A DNA stretch of 64,000 bases from Eumeta japonica. Lineage: Eukaryota; Arthropoda; Insecta; Lepidoptera; Psychidae. The stretch's first letter is position 1; every line of letters begins with the position of its first letter. The translations under genes were made by a program, and so were the position numbers. A model generated the notes under the pieces. The model worked only from the letters and a program-made list of their open reading frames with translations. It was not told the DNA's origin and ran no database searches. The DNA is taken from positions 1 to 64,000 of the forward strand of contig BGZK01001332.1 in assembly GCA_005406025.1 (NCBI GenBank), read 5' to 3'. This document shows positions 49,301-60,723 of this stretch, piece by piece.

Positions 49301-52300
49301 AGTATACTGTACACTTTGGTACTTCTCTGTGTGAACTGCATTTCTATTGGACTATGTAGTATACTTGACACATATACCATTTGTATACACGCTTCGTATT
49401 GTTATTCACAATATAATTGTTTTTAAAGCGTTTAAATATTTCGTATCAGTTATGACATTATCAAACCGAAATATGAGTGACAGTGACTATCAAGTACAAA
49501 AGTCAATGATGATCAAAGTGCAGGCTGCAATGAAACATTTAATATGTGTCCACATTTGCCTCACGACAGACTATCTACTGATTCAAGTGCAAATCTATAA
49601 CTAAAAATCTGTAGTTATGGATTTTATTCATTGTGAAACCTGATATTAACATAGATGTTTCACATCTGCGGAAGTTCCATAAGCGGTGTCTTTTTTTATC
49701 AGATGCTGCATGCTTTATCGTCATTTGAGCATAAATTTAGTTATCTTATGTGATGAAATATAAGTGATTAGCTACCTAACCACTGTTGATAGCTATAAAA
49801 TAATTTAGTTTTAAGTATATTGTAAAGATATTTATGGTCATTGTTGGTACTATATGCAATCAAAAAGTCTTACTCATAAATGTACTAGTAAAAGGCAATC
49901 GTAAATAAAAATAAGTACAGTTGTGTGTGCTCATGAACATAGACAGGTGTAGCTGGGGCAAATCCTCCTGCCATACCTGGTTACCTGGAGGGCATCTTCT
50001 AACAGGCGCTCGAGCTAATTAAAACCCAAGTTCAAATTAAAAGATCAATAATTCTTTGATTATTTATATTTCTAAAAAAATATGTAATGAAGTATTGATT
50101 ATTTTAAAGATTTGTTAAAGGTCAGTTCATTAAATATCATTATTTTTGTTTTACATAATTTTAAAATATTAATTATATTTAAGCTTTAATGTAAATAAAT
50201 CAAGTATACTATTTCAAAAATAGATTTGATCATTTTCTTGTTGCTTCTTCAATTATTTGTATTTTGGTAATAGCTTGGCTAATTTGGCTCATTATAGTAA
50301 ATTTATTTTAATTTTCAATAAGAGTACAATACCTTAAATTGAACAAAAATATGTTATGGCTGCATGGATAGCCAATGAATTCTTTCATCTTTTATATCAA
50401 CCGTTCACTCCTTCAACCATGATTCCAATGTTTCTTTTTTCGATTTCAATTCTGTGTCCACTTTTGATTCTGTTTCAAAACCGACCTATATTCCAATTTC
50501 GTTCAAAACATATGTAATTGATTTGCGGATGCGTGGCGTGAACATACAACAAATTCTTTTTATTTTATATTGATTAATGACGGTGATGAACCATGATCCA
50601 GATCTCGGCCCCATTGTTGATGACAAAAGTTACACATTCAGGTGCAGTGAAATTTTTAAGTTTTTCATTAAGCTTTTTCAAATTATTGTGCATTATAACA
50701 ATTTCTACTACTTCAAAATTAAATGTATTATTAATTGATTAATCTGTATATTCATAAATGAACAATACAGACGAACAAGAAGCAACTTTTTTGCTCCTTG
50801 TTTTGATATTGGATTGTTCAACAGGGAATATTATGCTAATCGCGGCGCAGAGGGCGCCACTAGCAGATACAGTAAACAAATTGCCATCTCATTTATATTA
50901 TTATATCATAATTCATAATCTTGAAAACTCTGTGCTCTGCTATGATACTGTTCAAAGTAACAATAACGCATTATATGAAGATATCTTTAGTACTGTAAAA
51001 TGTGCTAAACACATTTTAGAATGGTTTTTGTTCAAAAGTCTTTGCATGCTGCTTCCATAGTTTTAGGACCTTTTTTGTTTTGGAAAATGAATGATTCTCT
51101 TCATTCCAACATCTAAATACAGCATTGATGCATCTATACTAATATAAACGCGAAAGTTTGTAAGTATGGAAGTTTGTTGCTCTTTCACGCAAAACTACTG
51201 AATGAATTTCGATGACACCATACAATAATATATAGGTTACACATCAGAATAACACATAGACTATAATTTATAAAGATATAGTGTGAATTATCCAAAATGT
51301 AACTTTAAGTGTCAAGTAAGTAGGAAAAAAAATCTGTCATCTGCGAGCTATTCTGACGTGCGCCGCAAAAACCGTTGGAATTACATATATATAATGTATA
51401 ATGGAATTGTTTATCTTAAATAGTCCTACACAAAAGCCTGCGACAGCATATATCTATCTTTATGTGTAAGCCTTTATCATAAAACAGTTAACTATAAATA
51501 CAATAAAATTGATAATTTATTTCTAACGCACATTTGGTAGTAACAAATTGATCCTTATATCAAAATAAATATTTTTTCGCATCTGGTGTTTAGAGTAGAT
51601 AAACTTTGTCTTTTACACTACATCATTTGGACAAATATTTAAATAGTTATGACGATAGACAAGCGAGTGCGCGATATTACGGTGCGGTCCGGCGGTAGGG
51701 CCAGACCATAAAGGTAGCAGGCATACATTTGAGCACGTAATGTTTTTCCTACGGCCAGCTCTACATGGCTTGCTCACGTGTTTCTAAATCGCAAAATCTG
51801 CATGTTTATACAGACCAAAATAAATCGTTTAACTTAGTTTATAAGAGTATATTGCAGTAGCCACCTATAACGTTTGCATTACCATCAATCATCATAAACT
51901 TCCATACCTATCTATCCTTAAAAACTATTGAGTTTGTAATACCTATAATACATATAAATGAGATAATCATAAAAAATACTTGGTCTAATTTACATACATT
52001 ACACAATATAATTGTTCTAACATTTATAACTGGAGAATAAGCTGGACCGATTTTCATTCTTAATTTGTTGGATTTGTCTTCGTCCCGAATAGCGAAATAA
52101 TAGAAAAACATTGAAAAATTGACAAAAAAATAAAACGCTTTCTATCATCATTATTACAATTTTCTTTCACCACGCGGGTGAAACCGCGGGGCGAAGCTAG
52201 TTATTGTATAATAATACCCTTTTCTCAATTTTAAACACATTTAAAGAAATAATTTAACAATTTTCATCACGCTTTGAACAACTTGTCAAAAAACTGTTTG

Positions 52301-55300
52301 CTGTTTATACTAGTACTGCGTTCTGGCACCAGAACATTGCAGTAGTAGCCCTTATTAAATTTTGCTTTTTCAAACGTCACAACCTTGATTTATGCTTATG
52401 CTCTTTTCTAAATAGAATTGTTCATTTTGGTCACTATGAATACACTGGCTGTAAAATAATTATTTGGTGCAGCATATATATGGGCATTTGACAACCAACT
52501 TATCCATTTTGGTTTACTTTTGCTATTGCAAATATTTATGTACATTCAAGGTTTTCAGTCATGGCGACGATCCTGTCTGGCGTCTTTAGAAAGGAAAAAA
52601 GAATTAATATGTTTTTATTTAACATAGGGTGTTACAAACTCTCATTGAAGGTGAAAAGTAAATTTACAACTTACCAGTCCTTAAAACAATTAGTATCTTC
52701 CAATTATTCTAATTCAGGCATAATCCGATATCAATACATATTGCAGAGCTTTTCTCGGGCCATTACCTATTCCATACATGAATAGATTTTTATCAATTAT
52801 CCTTCTACTTTTGATCATAATATTTTCTTTCAACAAAAATAATATTTTTGAGTGTGACATCATAGCAAATGCATTTAACTATAGGTCTTGACAAAATTCT
52901 TTCTGTAATATTTCATTAGAAAAATTATATTTGTACACCACCTCCTTCTCTTTACAGTAAATAGTTAAGATGTTTATGATAAACATTTTAATTGATTTTT
53001 AATTTCATCTTGTACTTTTAATTAAAGTATTGTACTTATTGGTTAACACTAGAATCTCATTATCTTACTTCTGCAATAATCAATTTGCTGAATTTGCTCA
53101 TATAGCAGTTGATTACCTTACAAGTTTTGTCACTCATTTACTTTTACGATAATACAGAAAAAATACAATAGATTATAAAACACAGACTATTAAGTGTAAC
53201 AATAGAGATAACGAGGTTGTTAACTAATTTTATAACCAAGAACATTAAATGTAGAAAGAGTTAATTTTTGAAGTTTATTAAAATTATATAAACAAAAAAA
53301 AAATAGTTAAACAGTGTTAGTTAAAGGCCGATCATTTGATCTCATACTGCTTTCTAATTAAATTTGCATTTAATAATTAATAATAGCATACACATTTATT
53401 ATTATTATGGTTATACTTTAAACAAATTGGAATATTATGTTTTCTAATTAATGAATATCGGCATATTATTGGAGAATATTACTTTCTAAAAACAACGTTT
53501 AGGAATAATGTATTTTTGTCTTCATAAAATTTATCTCTCATTCAACTTCATTCTTAAATAATTTGAAAGTAAGTAGTATCATAATGTATTTCTAGATTAC
53601 AAATATTTATAATTGACTAAATATTCATATATCTAGTCAATTTATATATTTGTTTTGGGAAAGTGGAATTAAAATGAAGTCATTTAAAACATTATATTTG
53701 CAAACTAAAAATCTGCCATCTTTTTCTTGCAAAATATGTAAAGTAAAAGCTTTTAATTTTTTCTCTATAAGATTGACATCAACCTGTTAGATCCCTCTAT
53801 GTTCAATTGCAATTACTAATTATCGATCTTTGTTCTTCATTACTTAAAAAGACTTTTTGTACTTTTTATGAAAAAAATATTTTAGTCATAGTAATACAAA
53901 AAAAAATGATAGCAAACCATTATCGCCCTTAAGTACAATCTTAGTGTTGCCGATTATGAACAGCTAAGCAATATTATCCATATAGCTATAATTTGATTGC
54001 ATATTGTGTCCTCACTTGAATACATTAATATCTGATACTGCAAAGTAACAAAATAAATATAAAAAGTACTAAAAAAATGGTATTGCATCTAACACTGATT
54101 TAGCATTTATTAAACAGATATTGATGTATATAAATTGAGAATTGAACATTGTAATTGAATGTTGGGTTCAAGTACAATGTTTCTGGAATGAAGATAAGCC
54201 TTGCTTAAGCTGTGTGAATTCTTTATAATTACAATTATCTCTCTATTGAAATAAATTAATAACAAAGTTTTTAATTTAAATTTGAAATTAAATATTACAG
54301 CTGTCAGTAGACAACATAGCTATGAGTACACGCATAGAGAGCGGTGGAACAAGATACTTGGACCTTTCTGATTCCTTCTACCTTGGAGGCATAGAAGTCG
54401 ATAAAAGACAACGTGCTTTTGCGAAAGGTGTCAAAGCAGCTGACTCTAGTATCATGGTATGATTCATTTTATAAACCCACTATTTATTTGTTTTAATGAA
54501 TATAAGGTAATTGCTATTCTTTAGTTATCCTCATTACATTTCCTGATGCTGTTCTAGTTTTTTTCGGCCTACTAATTACCAAACCCTAAATTACTAAACC
54601 TTAAATATTATTAAACCTTAAAATATTTATGTTAATGCATGTCATGCACACAAGAATATATCTACAATTTTATCTTAAATCAACCACATAAACTAACTTA
54701 TCCAATATTACCACATCATTTTTATGTATCTGGTTGCACTTACATGGTAAAAAATTTCTTTAATTTTTAGTTCCTAAAATACTAAAATAGTTTTAATGGT
54801 AACAGATAACCATGAAAATAACAAATGTTTATTAATAAGTAATTAAAATTGGAATAAATGAATATTACCAACTTGAATTAATCGAAAACAGACTTAATAC
54901 AACATATTAATAGAAGATGAAAGAGTTCGATAAGTGAAAAACTTTGTCTAGGAATTACGTTCGTAAACTTGTGGTAAACATAATTCAGATATTGAGGTGA
55001 GAGTCAGTACGATAAACAAAGTCAGTAGTAGCCTGCTTGCTGTTCATAAATAGTTAAAGCATTTTGCACCAAATTTTAACATGTATCAAGCATTCAATGA
55101 CCTATAATAGAGTCACAGTCTCCACACTAATGTACAGCAGTGAAAGTATGACGTAGCAGTGATAATGTGAAAATATAATAAATGCAGTAGAGATGCCATT
55201 AGTGTATAGTGTGTTTGCCTGTATACCTTGAAAATAAATTTAACAATGGTGATGTGACCTGTTGTTTGAAGATATAAGGACTAGATTCATTAGTTAAGTA

Positions 55301-58300
55301 TGTTTTATGATTTTTTTCCTTTCAGGGTTGTATTAGGCCAATTGAAGTGGATGATAAATTATTTGGATCCAATGCTGTAGTTACTCATGGTGAATCCAAA
55401 ATGTGTCTGGTGGTTCCTCAGTCAAGTCCTGGTAATCCACCCTGTGTGCCTGATGCTGTGTGTGACCAACATGGCATAGTAAATGTGACACTGATTTATG
55501 CATAAATCCTGACTATGCTGAAAATACAAGGTATATATATATAAAAAAACTACAATTTATTTGATCAACACTTATTTCATACAGTTCAGTATATCAATTG
55601 AAGTAAAAAATAAATTAATTAATCAAATTCAAAACCCCTCATTGATTCAATTGCTAAAATTTTGTGATATAATTTTTTACAATCATAATTTTTGTTTAAA
55701 ACTATAAATAACTATTCTATTTAGGCTAGTTAACAGGAAATCGTAATAATATTTCTATTTCAAAGTAATTTAGTAATAAAATTGTAATTTATAACTATGT
55801 TATTCAGGTATTCTCAAAATTAAGCAGCGAGTTAGAGCTAGTAGCATTATATCCGCTAACAGTACAAGAAGGTGGTGTAGCAGTGATTACAACACAGAAC
55901 ATAGATGTCATCCTGGATCATCATAAGTATGGTGTAAGGCCATCCGGGGTTGTATTTCATTTAGTGAGATCACCTCAGTATGGTCGCATAGCTATAGATT
56001 TGTCTGTGCAAAGAAATCCTCAGCAATATACAAATTATGTAGATTCAGAAGGGAAACCAAAACAATTTTTTACATTAATGGATCTGTCACGTGACAAGGT
56101 AAGACATTAAATAGGATAATTTCTTTTTATTAATAAACTTCAAAAAAGGAGGAGTTCTCAATTTGACAGTAATTTTTTTATGTGTGTTGAGTTAAATTTG
56201 AAGTGCATAGGTACCTACCTACCTTCTTGCGTGGTAAACACATAGATCGTACCTACATATTGACGAGTAGAAAAAGTAAGTTGATTGTTAAGTTGTAAAA
56301 GAATACGTAATTATTTTTTTACTTTTTAGTGCTCATTAATTTGTTTTGGAATAGTTTTTTTTAAAGTTGTTTTTTTTTCAAATTGTATATTGTAGAATAA
56401 AATATAGTAACAGAAACTGACCAAGGTGGCAATCTTGCATTCAGGGTGTCATATTAATGAAGTCCGTAATGCCAATAAATTTAAATCAAGCCGTATCACA
56501 TAACTGTATAAATTAAGAAACAAAATATAAAAGAATATGGGTGCAAATATACATTAGAACTAGCTTTTACCGTGAATTTAATTTTACTGTAATTTTAGCC
56601 AAGAATGGACTACTTCTGCTTTAATGTTGAACTGTTTTTATCTCTGCTAATAGTGATCCTGATTTTTATTTTATTCTAAATTACAATCTCGGTTCATACT
56701 AGATTCAAGTATTGGTCTTAGTACCACTTTTGACATTCCTATACTAATTCCGCTTTTGTTGTTGATTTCCATCTCCTGTTTCTGATCCTGCACTCGATTC
56801 TGCTACTTGTTGCGATCTCGTTCCTGCTCTTGTTTGGTTATTTCGAATTTATAAATCAATCTATATCCACTCAAATCCAAAGATATTGTGTTTGATAGTA
56901 AAATAAGTTGAGCAAATTAGAATTTACCTATTTTGATTTCATTGTTTAAATTCTTAAACAAGGAGTTATAATTTATTTTAATTTTTCGTAATGTTTATTT
57001 TTAAGAGCTTAGTCAATTGGATGTATACAATTTTGAGAGGATCATTACTCTTATGACTCCCCACCCTCTTGCTCTTCGCTGTCTATAAGCCTTATAATAT
57101 AAATATAATCTCTCTTTAAAACTAATGGATTCTCCATACATATTTACAGATGCAGAATTTTTAAAAGCACTGAAAGCACCAAAACACATTTATTTATTTA
57201 TAACAGACACCTTTATATCTATAACAGAGACCTTTGATACAAATTTCATTATTGTTTTTACCAATTTTATGAGTATATTTTCAAAACCCTGAAATGTCCT
57301 CTTTTTAAAGGAAAGAGCCCAAATACTAATTTATTAGACTAATTTTAAAAGTAACTAAACTTTGTTGACTACAGTTGCCTTTGACCACAGAACTCTAAAA
57401 CTATTGTAAAATAAAATAGACTTTTGAAGTTAATGTATTGCAATGCCATTTGGAGTGGTATTAGGCATCATTTGAAAATGGAGTATTTGATACATTTTCC
57501 ATTTATTACACATAACGTGATATAAAGGTGTCCAGTTCACAAATTTCTTTTAAGCAAAAATTGGTTAAGTTAAGAAATTTGGAAAAAAATAGAAAATTTG
57601 TTATCAAATCTAGTTCAAGTTCGATTTAGATTAGGTTCCAGTCCCCCACAATAATTTCTAATACTACACATTTTTTGGCATAAATTAATGTTCTTTAACT
57701 ATTGTGTAGGAAATAAAGAATTATTATTCTATTTTTATAATGAATTAAAAAACTTGTAGTTTCAAATATTACGTTTTTTGTATTACAGGTTCGTTATGTT
57801 CACGATGGATCAGAGAATCATCAAGACTCAATAGTTTTGGACATGGAGCTAATACCTGAAACAAAATTCACATTACCTAGTTACCTACAAGGCCGCAATA
57901 CCTTTGTGTTGCATGTGAATATTACACCGGTTAATGATCCTCCAGTACTTAATTTGTTGCCGGGAAAGGTTTTGAGACTGACCCAGGTAAATATATTTAA
58001 TTTTAATTACTACCATTTTTGATTCATTTTCCTATATCACTGAAGGTAATTTGAAAAACACACTCCTTTACACAAATATTGATTGTAATTAATTATCAAG
58101 TTAAAGTTTTAAATTATTATGCAAAGTTAAGCTAATATATCATGGCTGTTAATAATTTTGAACAGATACTAAAAATCAGTTTTATGCATGTCCTAAAAGT
58201 TGTTATTGAAGTAGTTGAACTAATATTGAGGTAAAAAAGCATTAAAAATCACATTAATTTCAATTATATCACTTTTTGTTTTATTTATTAATACATATTT

Positions 58301-60692
58301 GATTTTATGTTTTTTTTTTCAGAGTTTTCAAATTATTTTGTTTAAGAGTTATTTAATTTTAAGTAGTTGCATGATATTATTTGAAATCACCTGGCAACAA
58401 AATGCTTGAGACTAACCTTTGATGCATGTTTTTGTAAGTATTCTTTTAATTTTTTATTTTATTTTAAAATTAGATAATTATTATTTCATCAGATTTTGCT
58501 GATTTTCAAATCAACAAATGTAAGATATAAAATAATTAAGAATGGTTTTTCATTAATACATAAAATTAATAATTTCTAAAATGATATGCATGCAAGAGAT
58601 AACATGACATTGCGGTACATCACTGTATTATTTTATAAGTTTAGTCTGTATTATTTAAGAGAGTATGAGTGTGAGCTGAGGATAGATGAGCTGACTGTCA
58701 AATGCCTCCTGTTCGTCGACGATCAAGTAATCCTTACGCTGTCGGCGTGCGGGCTGCAGGAGATGGTAAATAAAATGAATGTTTCTGTTAAGAAAAGGAG
58801 TATGAAAATAAATGTCGGTAAGACTAAGGTGATGGTGTTTGAAGCACGACTGAATATGATATGCTTAAGAAGATGAGAAAGTCTTTTTCTGAACAAGCGA
58901 AAGAGTTTGTATACTTGGATAGTCTGTTTACAAATGATGATAAACATGACAAAGCTACGGAAAGGAGTGTGAATGCAGTAAATAAAATGAATGGGGCCCT
59001 GCTCGCTATTATGAATAATAAAAGCGTCTCACAAAATGCGCGCCTGACTATCCATAATGGGGTCCTGATCCCTATGCTTATGTATGGTAGTGAAAGCTGG
59101 GTATGGCAGAAGAAAAATGAAAGTAGGATCATTGCAGTGAAGATGTAATCGCTGCGTAGTATGTGCGGAGTGTCTTGAAAACATAGATGTAGAAACAGTG
59201 ATATAAGAGAGCAGTGTGGTTTCAAGGAAGACTTAGTGACTAGAGTGGTAAAAGACGCATGTTGCAGTGGTTTGACTATCTGGAAAGGATGAATGAAAGT
59301 AGACTAACAAAACAAATCTATAGAGTTTGTGATGGAAAAGTTGGCCACGATGGCCTTAGAAAATCCTATGCAGAACAAATTGGTGATATATTAAAAAAGG
59401 GCCAAATTTTAAGCACCCGAAACTGACGAGCTCGCATGAAAAGATTGACGGACATCAGTGAGGCGAGAGAGATATGCAAAGATTGTACCATGTGGAAATC
59501 TATAGTCTCTGCCTACCCTTCTGGGAAATTGGCGTGAGATTATATTATTATTATTAATACAAGTCTAATTTTTATAATAATTATAATTATTATAAAAGAA
59601 GTTAAGTTTATAATGTGATTGTTGATGATTGTTCATCTTATTTATTTCTTCGGAGGCAATAAAGAAGTAATAGTTTACAATAAAAAATTAAATTCCAAGT
59701 AAAAACAACCAGAGCTATCAAACATTGATTGTCCAAACTGCATTCGTTACCTTTGAATTTTAATATAATAATTAAATTATAGATTTATGGTAATAAAAAT
59801 ATGGTTTCCAATATCACATAGTGACTTAATAGAATTTTTAGTTTTCCTTCAACACATAACCACTTGTAATATTTGTGATTTTTTCAATATTTAATATATC
59901 ATAATTATGGTTACATATGATCAAATCAAGTAACATGTAATAAATCTTTTGCATATTTAAAAAGAAATTGATGCATGCCAATAATTCACACCAATATAAA
60001 TAAAAAGGGATTGGTGTTTTTTGTATGTAAAATAACTTCCTTTTATAAACACAATTTAAAATGATAATTTAGTATTCATATATAAATGCTCTATTATAAG
60101 AATCGATATAATTAAATTATTAAATCAAATATTTGATAAATTTCATTCTGGCCATAAGTTTTTCCATTTGATTCATTCCAAATTCACTACTGTAAAGTTA
60201 GTAGTACTATAGTGTCACAATAATGAAAATAAGTTCTTTTTGAAGCTTAACATTAAAGTAAAATCGTGAATATTGGTAGCATTTATTTTCTGAAAAACAT
60301 TACTTTTTAATTTGTTTTTTATTGCCTATAAATAAGTCTATATAGCAACTCCTTAACGTCTTTTGGCATAGAATTTATACTAAGAAAAAATTGAACCCAA
60401 AAATACAAAACAGAATTTAAAATTCCAATATTAAAATATGTGCTCATATATATGAAATAAAAAGATTACAATAAAATAAGTATAAAAATTAGTAGAACAA
60501 ATATGAGCAAGTTTCACATACTCTACTCAATACATAATTATTATTAAAATGACATGAATATGGGTCCTTTATAGGGGTCTACTATATAAACTGTTCTTTG
60601 TACAAGACACATAGGATCAATTGTTGTTGCACTAAATGATAATAATTGAAACTTTGAAAAACTATCCTAATATGTACATATGTTGTTAGAAG

Positions 60693-60723
<31 letters not shown>

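Larger units (their letters stand above)
46962..54300 (+). other. 7.3-kb kon intron 6
   Basis: GTGATT donor and TTACAG acceptor. Holds the minisatellite (47590-49360), about 1.8 kb of plain AT-rich DNA, the Helitron (51133-52200) and then AT-rich DNA. ORFs inside the minisatellite (47799-48125, 48645-48917, 48796-49083) and at 49347-49604, 50758-51060 and 52561-52785 are not genes. At 50390-50480 there is a degenerate TTCCAATT/GATTC-type simple repeat. Confidence 0.8.

Noticed and set aside
47590..49360. CRISPR-like repeat array
   Set aside because: The units are head-to-tail with no unique spacers, and the host is an insect.
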